A DNA stretch of 64,000 bases from Kitagawia praeruptora (GCA_037693485.1 CM075350.1:60616001-60680000), one strand, 5' to 3'; counted from the stretch's first letter, positions 32,608-46,949 are shown. Translations and numbers: made by a program. The notes: generated by a model not told the origin, from the sequence alone.

Positions 32608-35600
32608 TGTAACACCCCCAGATCCGGGGTCAGGGATCTGGTCGTTACGGTCTCAATATCCATCTACAAAACCAACATAATCTAAATTACAACCTTGTGA
32701 CCCAAAACAACAACATAAATCACACCCGTTATAGTCCCAGAGATGAAATCAGAGTAACCATCAATATTATTAATCACAAGTTTGAGTTCTTACAAGCCAA
32801 AGAATTACAATTAACCCTTACATACTCTTTGCCATCCATTTGCATATGCCATATAATAATTACATTTGATACTCAAATGCTAACAACTAGCCTACCAGTA
32901 GCTGCCTCTTCAGCAATGGTAGCTATGATCTCAGCGGTTATTCCTCTGACGGCTATCACCTGCTTATGCTGAGTGCGCCTTGTGTGACCATCTGATCTAG
33001 CTGTTGTTGTGATATAGATAAATAAAACAAGGGTGAGCAATAGCCCACCTAAAATAATATAACTGAACAGTAATAATATATAACAGTTCAAAATATCTTT
33101 GATATCATATGCCATGCATTAACGACCGTATTTCCAATACAAGGTATGAGATGTAGTTACAAAGTAACTTAAAATATAATTGATCCGAAGAAATATCTGC
33201 TATGGCAAGGATAAGCAAGATATTATCAAATTTTCATGATAGAGGAACTTGCTGGAAGAATATTGCAATTCCAGTTCAAGTACTTTTCAAACCTGCCAAC
33301 AATGATAATGTTGCAGAAGATTTCCCAATTTGGAAGATGAACTAATACGGGAGCTTGCCGCGCCAGGAGCCACAACATTTACGATGATCAGTCGCATGTC
33401 ATGCTCCCCATCATTTGTTCTCTACATGTAGAAGGAAGCACCGACGGATCGCCCGCCCTCTGGAACCCCCCCGGCCAACGGTTGGGCCATTAATTGCTGG
33501 ACCGGCGCCACTCGGCCACTTACGCGTCTCCTAGTTCGAATAACATCCATAATTCTGAAACATAAAGTTCGTCCCCCTTTCCCCAAGTATAGTACTTGTT
33601 GATAGGACTCCACAAAGTAGTCGTATCTAATTGGAAAGGAAAATTTCACCAATATTTCCCAAGCTGATGCTTGTTAATGGATATAAACTTGTTCCGTCAA
33701 TCTTACCCCTCGAGCGTTGAGGAGGTAACCAAACAGACTCATATCGATGTTTGAAAGAATCAAGATGTGAGTGACAAGATAGTTTAGCAAGTATAGGACC
33801 GAGCAGTCCAATAAATAACATCACTCAAGTGAGGTCCCCTTATATATTTTTGGAAGTTGAGCGAGTATTTAAATCTTCTTATAAGATAGATTTAAATGGA
33901 AATAAAGTTTTGGGAACCTCCCCTTGATAAAAATAGTCATAAAATACTCCGAAATATTTTACACCATATCTGAAGATGAAAGATAATCTTTGAATAATAT
34001 GAATTATTATAAAAAGAACTTAAAAGAATTTAAATAAATATTCCAAGAATATTTATTAAATCATTAATAATTAAGGAATATGATTAAATCATAATATTGC
34101 TCGTAAGTAATCCTCGAATAAATATATAGAATTATTTACTAAATAACTCTCTTCTTTAAATGAATATTCAATATAATATTCATTAATTAAATAGACTCAA
34201 ATAAATATTTAAAATAATATTCACTAAATAAATCAAACCTTAAATGAATATTTGAAAATAATATTCATTTAATAAATAATATAATAAATGAATAGCCAAA
34301 TAATATTCTTTTCGTAATCAAAACTTTAAAGGAATATTCGAAGCAATATTCCTTAAGTAAATAAAACCCCAAATGAATATTTTAAAATAATATTCATCAA
34401 GTACATAAAATCTTAAATGAATATTCAAAATAATATTCATTTAATAAATAATCCCAAATGAATATTCAATTGATATTCATTAAACAAATAATGTTCTAAA
34501 TGAATATCCAAATAATATTCATTTAACAAATAATATTCTAAATAAATATCCAAATGATATTCATTTAGTAATCGAAACCTTAATATTTGAAATAATATTC
34601 CTTGAGTAATTAGAACTTCCAAAGAATACTTTTAAAAATAATATTTATCAAATACATAAAACTTAAATGAATATCCGAAAGTGATATTCATTTAGTGAAT
34701 AAAATCCCAATGAATATCAAAGTAATTATTCATTAATAATCAAACTCTAATGAATATTCAAAAATAATATTCATTTAATATTTCTCGACTGAAATAATAC
34801 TCAAATAACATTTCTCGAAAGATTTCCAAGTATTTGATACTTTTATGGAAATATAAATAATGTTTAATAATAACATTCCTCAAAATAAATACTACTCTGT
34901 CGCTGGAATCCCTCCGGGTTTCCACGACTATCTATATAACACAAAATACCGACTCCCGGTCTCATATTTAAAGAATAAATATCATACGCCCTTCACTAAG
35001 GGTCCTAGCAACACAATCCTGCTTTCAATTTCAAATTCTAAGAAGTTTCAAAATTAAAATCACTGTAGCACAGCCTATAAATCATGAGAAATGAACAAGC
35101 TAAGGTTGGAGGTGAAGAGAGTGGTTACCGTAGATGCGTAGAGCTCGGAAAGGGCTTCGATTGGAGTACTAGAACGCAAGAAACGGACAAGGTTAGCCAT
35201 GATTCCCTTTGGCAAGCATGAATTCGGCCATGGAGAGAAAAAATGGGAGGAAGATGAGAGAAATATGAGATATTTACTTGTGGTTGGTTGTAATAAAGCT
35301 AAATGAGTTTCTGTTCCGTGTGCGAGCGTATACCGTAACCTACCGTGCGTCTCGTCCTCCTTCCATCTCTTTCTTTTTAAGAAATTCAATTTCTATTCCT
35401 AAAATAACTTTTCTAATTGTGCACTTAGTCACCACTTACTAATATGAAGCTCTCTCTGAAATTTGAGATTTTTCGGGTTTTGGGATATTTTCCATCATTC
35501 ACTTGATCGTTTTTACATCGTTAAATCAGTTTTCTCCAATTCGTTCTTTTATGAATTCTGACGAATCCTACTTACGTTTATATATATCCTAGATTGAGAA

Positions 35601-36304
35601 TATGCCTTCGAAATATTTCTCTGGAATAAATAGTTAGTCCATCTCAATTTCTGGCCCAATCTGGTCCGTTTAGGAAAAATAATTTTTTTGAATTTCTTTG
35701 ATCTGACGAGACGATCTTACGTTTATATATTCCACAGATTATGAATACGTCCTCAAATCTTTTTATTAAGTCCTTAAATCTTTCAGTGTCTAGGGAAATC
35801 TCGGAGAAAATAAAAGTGCTATTTTTCAGAATCCGATATCTTTTACATACACTTATTTTCCCCTTGGATCATTAATACGAACTCAGAAATCCGTTCCGGG
35901 TACTTCTATATAGTGTCATCTGATAATATTCATATTTCCCCCAAAAACACTATTCATCACTTATTTTCTTTTTATTCCCTGCACTTAGCAAAATGTCCTC
36001 ATTCTCTTTCGAGCGTTCCTTATCTCTTTTACGGAACCATTGGTCTTATAACAGATATTGATTTAGATAACATGAGAATATCTTTTCCTCTTTAGGAAAC
36101 ATATCTTGACTTACTAGGAGATAGATTATTCTAATCTAAATCGTCAACCCATTGCATTCTTCATGACATATAAACATTGGAATCTATATCCATTCCATAT
36201 TCATTTATTAGAACTGTTAATACATTAAAATCGGAATCACCGTTCATTCTTTTATCAATACATAATAAAAAGTTTTAATTCTACCAAAAATTTGGGTTCT
36301 TACA
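32608..36304 (-). repeat. LTR (3' LTR in element orientation), 3697 bp
   Basis: It is TG...CA bounded and about 99.4% identical to 41875-45539 by eye. A 32-bp segment near 34065-34100 is absent from the other LTR. It contains an array of hairpins at about 33870-34800. The open frames shared by both LTRs (for example 32873-33115 and 35075-35389, minus strand) have no recognisable domain. Confidence 0.93.
33870..34800. repeat. Array of AT-rich hairpin units inside the LTR
   Basis: About 20 units follow the pattern AAATGAATATT, a few bases, AATATTCATTT, then a short AATAAA-like linker. Each unit is a near-palindrome of about 25-30 bp at a spacing of 50-60 bp. The same array is in the other LTR at about 43130-44030. 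This could affect transcription, RNA folding or chromatin. Confidence 0.8.
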
Positions 36305-36317
36305 GTCTCCCCTCCTT
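36305..36317 (-). other. Polypurine tract of the nested element
   Basis: On the minus strand AAGGAGGGGAGAC lies directly before the LTR start TGTAAGAACCC at 36304. It fixes the element's orientation. Confidence 0.88.
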
Positions 36318-39300
36318 AAAAGGATTCCGTCCCGGAATCAGGTAGAAGACAATTGAGTACTTGTTGGTTATTTCACTTTCCAGTTCTCCAGTTAATCCTC
36401 AATCAATCCCAATCCTTTTTCAGCACATCTTACTAGTGCTACAATACATCCTTTATCCTTTTTCATTAATCTTTGCTTTTTTTCGTACAACACACTATCC
36501 GGGTTATGCTCTTACCCAGTCATATACTATTTTTCCTTATTGGTATCTGTAGTGACTTTGGTATCACTATCGCACTGCGAATTCGGAGATAACCTCACTC
36601 GTAATTACGCATTTATCTTCGCAATCTCGATCAATACATAAATAGAAGAATTTATTGAGAGATCACTATGATCAATGAACATTTGTCCTATTGCATAGTT
36701 AGTACAGAAGGTGGCCAGCCTTTAGTACTTGACAAGCAATTTAGACAAGTTATGGTATTCCACTTAGACTCCTATCACATAGACAGGTAGTCACGTAGCA
36801 GTACCTCCCCTCCTTAAAGGGCTGTTCTTCTCAATGTAGAAGAAGATAAATAAGAGAGAAGAAAAGAAAAGAATTTCAGAGAATAATAGAAATTTTTCAT
36901 GATTTTCAAATATCATACTTAAAATTTACCTCTGAACTATAGAGGTTTATCAGAGAAGAAAAATAATCATAATCGTATCAAATACCATTATATCGTAATC
37001 TCACGTGTCAACATATCCTCGCTGCTCGGTCCATCATTCTATGGACCTATGTTCTTGTTCAATCTTAGCAACACTCATCGTCGGAAAATCTTTCAACCTC
37101 TCAGGTTAAATCTTAGATTTCTCGCTTGACATCATAGTTAATGACATTCTACGTCACTCTACTGACTCTTTCATATTCACAATACTAACAAAAATCATGT
37201 TGTCATCCCGAGAGTTCATTAGAAAGTCCATTCATAACATTCCTTGCTTCTCATTTCCTAATTATCTCCCAATCTTTTCTTTATCAATCACATCCTTCGT
37301 ATTATCTAATTCTTATTTACTTATGTTGTTTAACTCCACCGTCATCTCAGTGTTGAGACCCTCGTCACCTTTACTCAATACGCGTTACACGTTTGGGTCC
37401 AACTTTCCTTTGTTCAACCATCTAGATTTCACTTTCTCATTCCATGAGTCTCTTTATTACTCAGTCAATTTATTCCAAATTTCCTCGACTTCCCCCAACC
37501 TAAAAGGGTCAATTTGTATGTCATTTATGCTTCTAATTTCCGACTTTCCATTTAGGACAATAACTTTGCCATGACAATTCCATACTTTTCTTGCTTCATT
37601 ACTGGAGCTTCTCATGAGTCCGCCTATCTGACTCTCTTATTAATTCTCAACTCTATTTCCATCTCTATCGGTCACTTGTCTTTATTTCTAATATAATCAT
37701 TCTATGATCCATCATAGCCTAATCATTTATTTCTAATATCCCGTTGTTCCAAAATTAAACCATCCAAAATAAACCTGGACGATTTCTCTAACTTAGATTC
37801 AATTCGACATCCCCACAGTCGTTATCACCTAATTTCTCAGGAGAAGCACCATCGCTTATCGTTTACGCAGTGCTTGAATCACTAAACATGCGGGTATCAT
37901 AATTGTCAATTCAAGATCCTCTAGGAAAACAAAATAATCACTATTCCCTATCCATAGGGAATGCTTCTTGAACTTGACGTAGATATTACATGAAGCAGAT
38001 AAAATTACAGAAGAGCTTCCAGCATCGCAGCTGGAACAAGCTGGTGAGATTATTAATCATATGTCTCCAGTATAAGACTGGAAGCTTAGCAGTTCACTAA
38101 TCGCTTTCTCGAACCTCGTTAATCCTTCTCACAAGGATACTTTTCAACATCACGATTCTCCAACCTCATAATCCTCTATCTTGTTTGCACAGAAATACAT
38201 CAACATAAACTTGCTTGTCATTCATCATCATGCCAATAGTTTATCAATATCCGTACCAATCTAACTTCTGTATTTAATCATCCCTTATTAACTCATCTCT
38301 CCTCTTTCTTTCTAAAATACGGGAGAGTCCCTTGGGGAATTTTGGTCTGGCCTGTCGCAGAATCTTCTAGTGTCGGTAATGTGCTGCAGACAAAATCAGG
38401 AGTCGAATGTTTACTTAAACTATCCTTATAGTTGGCTCTCGCACAATCATCGGGGAACGTAAATTCCTCCATCACAATCTGACCTTCAAGGCCATTCTCA
38501 TTTTCACGCTATTTCTTTAGTATGAGCATATATACTTACTTCCTTATACTTAAAGTGTCGGCCACCTCATTGGCCTTATTATTACTATGTCATACATTCC
38601 TTACCAAACTTCCCCTTTGAAGTTCAGAACATTACCTTTTCCATTATAGGGTTTCTTAGGTCATCCTCACCATTCCTCCTATATCTTCTGGGTATAGGGT
38701 AAATCGAACATCATTAATCAATTTTATAACAATTCTGTCTATGTACTTTTCGAGACTCCTTTCCACAAATCCTTACAGGTTCTTTATACTTTGGTCGATT
38801 CAACTTGTATCATCTGAATTCACAATGTCTTTATTAGGGGTGATGCTATCCTTTGTGCATCCCCAGGGTTCGTCTTAATTTATGGATGCTCTACCCTCAA
38901 TTCTATTTTCAAGGAATACTTACATTACCCTGAAATTGGCAATCAAATCATGTACCCTTAATAAGGGTCTGTTTTCAATCATTCTCATCTTAATAATCTA
39001 TAGGTAGCTCATGCTAACCTTTCTTTCAAACGAATGTCGGTCTACATGACCTTCCAAAAGACAACATATGTCTATCTACTCTTTCATACAGAACTTGGTA
39101 ATGGTAGCAAGGATGTTCTGGAAGATATTGGTCGTGTTCAACGTGAATCTCTTAGTTCCTAATGCTCTTTTTGAGGACACTAAGCTTCAGATAACATTTA
39201 TGCATCATACTGCACTGACTTTGGCAATCTTCGTAACTTTTCAGTGGTCACTACCCTCAATCCTAATACGTCCATGGTATATATAAAGTCCATCATCCTG

Positions 39301-41859
39301 TATCTCAATTCAATTTATATCAAAAGCCCTCGCGGTTGGCACTTGATTAGAAGCACCCCGCTTTGTCCTTACATTGCTGGTTCAGTCACTTGATAATCCT
39401 TAGTGACTTGGCCTCCACTGGCCACACTAAAATATGTGAGTTTAGGGGTTGGCTAATAGCATTACTTTTCTAGCAATTTCTGGCATAGTGCCTTCTTCTT
39501 TGATACCTTTTGATCTTTTCGGAACTTTACTCTATATAAGTCTCAATCGACTTCTCGGTACCGTCTCCAGTCACCTTTCCTTTACTTTTATCTTTTCCGC
39601 TATTCTTTTTAACTCCACGTGCCACAAAGCTTAACACTTCTGGCAATACAACCTTTTCATTTAAGTCGATCCCGGAATTTCTCAGTCCGGCTTGTTTCTT
39701 AATTACATTTCCCTTTTTACCATCAAATCTCAACTTCATCAGTTTATCTCTAGAATCAATAGTAATAATCGGGATTTATCTACCAATCCGTATAGCGGCT
39801 ACCTTACCCAATTCATAGGGTTCGCTCCAGTTTCCACTCTTTCCGGTGACGTCTTCTGATAATGAGAAAGACAAGGTTTGCCAAATTGTTGAAGTTCTTC
39901 CCAGAATCAGGGAAATTTCAGTCAATCTATCCACCCACTGGTAACACTAAGAAGATCCATTTCGATACCCGAAGAATATTTCTAGGAACATCCAAGCGGG
40001 TGGAACCATAAACAGTTATAATAATGAAATGATTAACATAAAGTTGGGAGTTTAACCATTGGAAAGAAACCAAATATATATACCTCCCCTAGAAGGGAAA
40101 ATCAAAGTTTCCAAACTGAAACATACCACATCTTTCTGGTAAATATTCGTCCTAATAGTCGATACTACCAAATACTAGTCTACCTAACATCTAGTCTCAG
40201 AAGGAATACTACCGTCGAAGTTAGTCGTTCCACAAAACTAGCACTACTGGGGCATTCCGAAATCTGATGAACCATGCTGTCTGAATGCATCCGCAATTAC
40301 CCTGCCATGTCGCACAAGCACAACACCTAAACCTGTACGAGGTGCATCCTAATAAATTCCAAAAAATTTCCTTCCTCCATTAGGTAACACCAATGCTGGG
40401 TCGTCACCAATTTTATCTTTAGCTCCAGGGAGATTTCCCCCCCATTTATCTTGTACATTCAAACTTTTAGTCTTACTAATAAGTCGGGTTACGGGACTGC
40501 ACTCTTTGTAAAGTCCTGAGCAAATCTTTGGTAATACCTCGTGAATATTATGAAATTTCTCACCTTTGCCGGTGGGGTTGGCCAGTCTCCATTTGAAACT
40601 GTCTTTAACTTGGTGGGGCCGACCAACACTACTCCTATTGATCATATGTCCTATTAACTGGACTTCATTTTGCCAAAACTCTTACTTCGAGAACTTGGCC
40701 TACACTTGTTCTTTCAGGTTTCATCTAAAAGCATTCTCAATTACATCTTAACCACTGCTCACCTTACCTAATCCATTTACGATTCAGTGTCGGAATAAAC
40801 TAAAGGTAACTACCATAATCCATTCAAGGAAAAGAAAGAATTTAATATTCCTTTGAATCACATGCATATAATGTTTTTGGTTTATCATTTCACTGAATTG
40901 AACTAAACTTATACTTGGTTCTTGACGATAGCCTCATTACTAGTTTATCATAGACTCACTGGTCTTCTCCTCTTGTAGGTTCTGAGATCATTGTCTCGCT
41001 TACTACTTCCTTATATACTTTATCCAATCATACCATCACCTTCCAATGTCTTTATTTTCTAAGTTGATCCATTCATAAAATGAACATTTCCCTGAACCAA
41101 ACCACCTCATCAATCTCAGTTTTGACTTTATAAATTATAACCTATGACACCTGCCTTCTCATGGCGAATTATTATTAACAATGTTCACACTAATCCCTTT
41201 ATCAAATGATATGGTACTTGCTGCCTCTATCTCAACTGCTCCTGGAGACTCTGCTCCCTGTCCTCTATCGTTGTCTTTGATAATCATGTACCACTCTAAC
41301 TCTTTTCTCATTAATCTAAAGGTCTCTAAGGATCTTTATATATCCCCATATAAGACCTCAAGTAATCCTTCCAATTCGTCTTACTTACTGGTACTTCATC
41401 CGACATTCTGGCTATGAATCAAATATGCATCTTTAGTTCTCTTAATAATATCTCAGTTCTTTACGCTTACTTCTCTGAGCACTATACCTTAACTCTTACA
41501 GTCTCTCTGGCTGTAGCCCTCATTTCCTTAAGGGTAAACTCCTTATCCTTATCAGGATTCTCTTCCTCTGCTGGAACCTCTTCCGGTCCTCAGTAGGGTA
41601 CTCTATCGTATCCACCATCTGATCGTCAGCATCAAAACAAGCATCATTGTGTTACTGCTCGTAATCCCCAAGGTCTGTCGCCTTACTAGTCGATACAAGA
41701 ACGAGCTAAGTTACTATCATGATACTTTAGGGTTCCCATAAGGGTTTTATATGTCTGTACTACATTATGTAGTCCGACTATGAACTTGGCAAGAGTTCTT
41801 ATTATCTTAATGAATTTATTGTTTTAACGTCACGTCATCTCTGGGATTTATAACGCTCT
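36318..41859 (-). pseudogene. Decayed internal domain of the nested gypsy element
   Basis: No frame longer than about 125 codons survives on either strand in 5.5 kb. On the minus strand, 40349-40645 retains words typical of the reverse transcriptase/RNase H junction (PVTRLISKTKSL, ALVLPNGG, FGIY). The adjoining frame at 40277-40348 retains an RNase H core (DAPRTGLGVVLVRHGRVIA). These are weak but specific signs of Ty3-gypsy chromovirus pol. The minus frame at 39527-39739 is lysine-rich and may be another remnant. Gag, protease and integrase could not be located. Decay is far beyond what the LTR divergence would produce. Confidence 0.75.
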
Positions 41860-41870
41860 CTCTGATACCA
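41860..41870 (-). other. Primer binding site of the nested element (initiator Met tRNA)
   Basis: On the minus strand TGGTATCAGAG lies four bases inside the LTR end at 41875. This is the usual chromovirus primer, and places the element's 5' LTR at 41875-45539. Confidence 0.9.
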
Positions 41871-41874
41871 TTTC

Positions 41875-44800
41875 TGTAACACCCCCAAATCCGGGGTCAG
41901 GGATCTGGTCGTTACGGTCTCAATATCCATCTACAAAACCAACATAATCTAAATTACAACCTTGTGACCCAAAACAACAACATAAATCACACCCGTTATA
42001 GTCCCAGAGATGAAATCAGAGTAACCATCAATATTATTAATCACAAGTTTGAGTTCTTACAACCCAAAGAATTACAATTAACCCTTACATACTCTTTGCC
42101 ATCCATTTGCATATGCCATATAATAATTACATTTGATACTTAAATGCTAACAACTAGCCTACCAGTAGCTGCCTCTTCAGCAATGGTAGCTATGATCTCA
42201 GCGATTATTCCTCTGACGGCTATCACCTGCTTATGCTGAGTGCGCCTTGCGTGACCATCTGATCTAGCTGTTGTTGTGATATAGATAAATAAAGCAAGGG
42301 TGAGCAATAGCCCACCTAAAATAATATAACTGAACAGTAATAATATATAACAGTTCAAAATATCTTTGATATCATATGCCATGCATTAACGACCGTATTT
42401 CCAATACAAGGTATGAGATGTAGTTACAAAGTAACTTAAAATATAATTGATCCGAAGAAATATCTGCTATGGCAAGGATAAGCAAGATATTATCAAATTT
42501 TCATGATAGAGGAACTTGCTGGAAGAATATTGCAATTCCAGTTCAAGTACTTTTCAAACCTGCCAACAATGATAATGTTGCAGAAGATTTCCAAATTTGG
42601 AAGATGAACTAATACGGGAGCTTGCCGCGCCAGGAGCCACAACATTTACGATGATCAGTCGCATGTCATGTTCCCCATCATTTGTTCTCTACATGTAGAA
42701 GGAAGCACCGACGGATCGCCCGCCCTCTGGAACCCCCCCGGCCAACGGTTGGGCCATTAATTGCTGGACCGGCGCCACTCGGCCACTTACGCGTCTCCTA
42801 GTTCGAATAACATCCATAATTCTGAAACATAAAGTTCGTCCCCCTTTCCCCAAGTATAGTACTTGTTGATAGGACTCCACAAAGTAGTCGTATCTAATTG
42901 GAAAGGAAAATTTCACCAATATTTCCCAAGCTGATGCTTGTTAATGGATATAAACTTGTTCCGTCAATCTTACCCCTCGAGCGTTGAGGAGGTAACCAAA
43001 CAGACTCATATCGATGTTTGAAAGAATCAAGATGTGAGTGACAAGATAGTTTAGCAAGTATAGGACCGGGCAGTCCAATAAATAACATCACTCAAGTGAG
43101 GTCCCCTTATATATTTTTGGAAGTTGAGCGAGTATTTAAATCTTCTTATAAGATAGATTTAAATGGAAATAAAGTTTTGGGAACCTCCCCTTGATAAAAA
43201 TAGTCATAAAATACTCCGAAATATTTTACACCATATCTGAAGATGAAAGATAATCTTTGAATAATATGAATTATTATAAAAAGAACTTAAAAGAATTTAA
43301 ATAAATATTCCAAGAATATTTATTAAAAATATTGCTCGTAAGTAATCCTCGAATAAATATATAGAATTATTTACTAAATAACTCTCTTCTTTAAATGAAT
43401 ATTCAATATAATATTCATTAATTAAATAGACTCAAATAAATATTTAAAATAATATTCACTAAATAAATCAAACCTTAAATGAATATTTGAAAATAATATT
43501 CATTTAATAAATAATATAATAAATGAATAGCCAAATAATATTCTTTTCGTAATCAAAACTTTAAAGGAATATTCGAAGCAATATTCCTTAAGTAAATAAA
43601 ACCCCAAATGAATATTTTAAAATAATATTCATCAAGTACATAAAATCTTAAATGAATATTCAAAATAATATTCATTTAATAAATAATCCCAAATGAATAT
43701 TCAATTGATATTCATTAAACAAATAATGTTCTAAATGAATATCCAAATAATATTCATTTAACAAATAATATTCTAAATAAATATCCAAATGATATTCATT
43801 TAGTAATCGAAACCTTAATATTTGAAATAATATTCCTTGAGTAATTAGAACTTCCAAAGAATACTTTTAAAAATAATATTTATCAAATACATAAAACTTA
43901 AATGAATATCCGAAAGTGATATTCATTTAGTGAATAAAATCCCAATGAATATCAAAGTAATTATTCATTAATAATCAAACTCTAATGAATATTCAAAAAT
44001 AATATTCATTTAATATTTCTCGACTGAAATAATACTCAAATAACATTTCTCGAAAGATTTCCAAGTATTTGATACTTTTATGGAAATATAAATAATGTTT
44101 AATAATAACATTCCTCAAAATAAATACTACTCTGTCGCTGGAATCCCTCCGGGTTTCCACGACTATCTATATAACACAAAATACCGACTCCCGGTCTCAT
44201 ATTTAAAGAATAAATATCATACGCCCTTCACTAAGGGTCCTAGCAACACAATCCTGCTTTCAATTTCAAATTCTAAGAAGTTTCAAAATTAAAATCATTG
44301 TAGCACAGCCTATAAATCATGAGAAATGAACAAGCTAAGGTTGGAGGTGAAGAGAGTGGTTACCGTAGATGCGTAGAGCTCGGAAATGGCTTCGATTGGA
44401 GTACTAGAACGCAAGAAACGGACAAGGCTAGCCATGATTCCCTTTGGCAAGCATGAATTCGGCCATGGAGAGAAAAAGTGGGAGGAAGATGAGAGAAATA
44501 TGAGATATTTACTTGTGGTTGGTTGTAATAAAGCTAAATGAGTTTCTGTTCCGTGTGCGAGCGTATACCGTAACCTACCGTGCGTCTCGTCCTCCTTCCA
44601 TCTCTTTCTTTTTAAGAAATTCAATTTCTATTCCTAAAATAACTTTTCTAATTGTGCACTTAGTCACCACTTACTAATATGAAGCTCTCTCTGAAATTTG
44701 AGATTTTTCGGGTTTCGGGATATTTTCCATCATTCACTTGATCGTTTTTACATCGTTAAATCAGTTTTCTCCAATTCGTTCTTTTATGAATTCTGACGAA

Positions 44801-45539
44801 TCCTACTTACGTTTATATATATCCTAGATTGAGAATATGCCTTCGAAATATTTCTCTGGAATAAATAGTTAGTCCATCTCAATTTCTGGCCCAATCTGGT
44901 CCGTTTAGGAAAAATAATTTTTTTGAATTTCTGTGATCTGACGAGACGATCTTACGTTTATATATTCCACAGATTATGAATACGTCCTCAAATCTTTTTA
45001 TTAAGTCCTTAAATCTTTCAGTGTCTAGGGAAATCTCGGAGAAAATAAAAGTGCTATTTTTCAGAATCTGATATCTTTTACATACACTTATTTTCCCCTT
45101 GGATCATTAATACGAACTCAGAAATCCGTTCCGGGTACTTCTATATAGTGTCATCTGATAATATTCATATTTCCCCCAAAAACACTATTCATCACTTATT
45201 TTCTTTTTATTCCCTGCACTTAGCAAAATGTCCTCATTCTCTTTCGAGCGTTCCTTATCTCTTTTACGGAACCATTGGTCTTATAACAGATATCGATTTA
45301 GATAACATGAGAATATCTTTTCCTCTTTAGGAAACATATCTTGACTTACTAGGAGATAGATTATTATAATCTAAATCGTCAACCCATTGCATTCTTCATA
45401 ACATATAAACATTGGAATCTATATCCATTCCATATTCATTTCTTAGAACTGTTAATACATTAAAATCGGAATCACCGTTCATTCTTTTATCAATACATAA
45501 TAAAAAGTTTTAATTCTACAAAAAATTTGGGTTCTTACA
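41875..45539 (-). repeat. LTR (5' LTR in element orientation), 3665 bp
   Basis: Identical in structure to the left LTR, including the hairpin array (about 43130-44030). It lacks the 32 bp present near 34065-34100. Both termini are intact. Confidence 0.93.
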
Positions 45540-46949
45540 CTCCTTCAGAAATTCGCACTCAACCAAGTTTTCTAAGGACAGTAGAGTTCTGATGTTTCTT
45601 TCTTCCTTGGTTGATTTCGTTAGCACCTCATCGGCTCGTTTCTTATCGTCGCCTTTGAGAACAGTGCGAACCGGGCCAACTGCGATGCCGAAATAGTTGT
45701 TAATTTTTATAAACGTTTCGAGAGGATGAAGGAGTACAATTGGGATAAATAACTCACCAGGAAGATAGTTAAAGCTTGTCTTAACTCTGGGAACTTCGTG
45801 TATGTACAAAAATGGTTCTTTCCACGAACCGGCATTACTGATCCCTCTAGGCAGGAGACTCTTCTTATTGAACTCAGGCCAAATTGAGAAGTACATGTAG
45901 CCGAAGTCTTTGACTCCGCATCGTTTAAGATGAAGAAAGTAACCCATCGTCCTTGCGTCCATGGGTGGATATCCAAGCTTGTGGTATTGAATGTATAGGG
46001 CAATCATGGATCTATATCCGTTTGTACTGATTTGAATGGGATCTAGAAAATAAGTCTCGCAGACATCTCGTATGAAAGGATGCAAAGGCGAAGAGACACC
46101 TATCTTCATAAGGGGGATCGTTAATACCATGCGTGGGACCCTGCCACCATTCTATTCGTTATTGAAGCGATAGCATCGCATTCTTCTCTTTGGAAGGATA
46201 ATTTTACCTTCAGGGCGAAATCTCTCGACCCCTTCTCTAATTGTCTTCTCTGTCAAGGTGGAAGACATGTCTCGACATGCGAGGACGCGAGGTTCACCCG
46301 GCTTCACCTTCGAGCCAGGCTCGATATCTTCAGGTCGGGGCCCGTTAACATATATAACCCCCTCTAGCTCTGGTTGAGGGGTTGGCACATAGGGCTCTGG
46401 CGATGCCTCGGGAATATAGTTGTAATCTTTAAAATTAACAACTCTGGCCACCTCGTCGAGACCCCCGTCATCTGATGAAGGCTCCTCATAATCATCATCA
46501 TCGGAATTGGCTTCGTTGTCTGCGCCTCCTTCGATGTCATAATAGGCTTCGCCTAATGAGTCTACTGGAGAATCACTTAAGACGATTGGTGAATTAACTT
46601 GTGTGGGAGGCATCTTAGCAAGAATATGTGCCACCTGCGAGCTGAACTCCTCTCCTTTTTTCTTTAACTCCTCCAACTCCCGTTCAGTTTCTGTCATTTC
46701 GATCTCAGACTCGTGTTGGGTTGGGAGAACGTCTAAGGAACGGTCCCGCGAGTTCGAGGCTTGTTTTGTTCGCCATGATACTAAAGGCACCTCCCTAGTA
46801 TAATCTTCATTTGACCACAAGGGATCGAAGTATAATTTAAACGAGCTCTCGCTCGTGCTCGTTGCCCTCGCAATATTAGCAGCAGCCGCCTCGCTAATAC
46901 GTATGCTTGGGAGCGGAGATGGCGTCCTTGAGCTATCATCGTTTGACAT
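45540..46949 (-). pseudogene. Antisense gene of the Tat element, N-terminal exon ('putative gypsy type transposon' domain)
   Basis: The minus-strand frame begins with the ATG at 46949, which directly follows a splice acceptor TTCTTTTCAG, and runs to the nested insertion at 45540. One in-frame TAG at 46152-46154 interrupts it. Residues 1-265 are Ser/Pro/Glu-rich. After the stop, the frame encodes a folded domain with SPLHPFIRDVCETYF, GYRSMIALYIQYHK and FSIWPEFNKKSLLP. That pattern resembles, from memory, the plant 'putative gypsy type transposon' family (PF04195), but no search was run. With the pieces at 32491-32607 and 31424-32343 the gene has about 813 codons. It is inactive in this copy because of the stop and the insertion. 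Confidence 0.72.

Larger units (their letters stand above)
32608..45539 (-). mobile_element. Nested Ty3-gypsy element (chromovirus-like), minus strand, long LTRs, decayed interior
   Basis: The element runs from TGTAAC at 32608 to TTACA at 45539, flanked by the 5-bp direct repeat CTCCT (32603-32607, 45540-45544). Its LTRs are 3697 and 3665 bp; one 32-bp deletion explains the difference and about 20 substitutions remain. The primer site for initiator Met tRNA (41860-41870) and the purine tract (36305-36317) show that it is on the minus strand. The 5.6-kb interior has only short broken frames, with a recognisable RNase H remnant. Very long LTRs and the RNase H words suit the Tekay/Del chromoviruses. 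Young LTRs with an old interior point to a non-autonomous element. Confidence 0.93.

Noticed and set aside
32873..35389. Small minus-strand frames repeated in both LTRs of the nested element
   Set aside because: Their conservation only reflects LTR identity; no domain and no start context.
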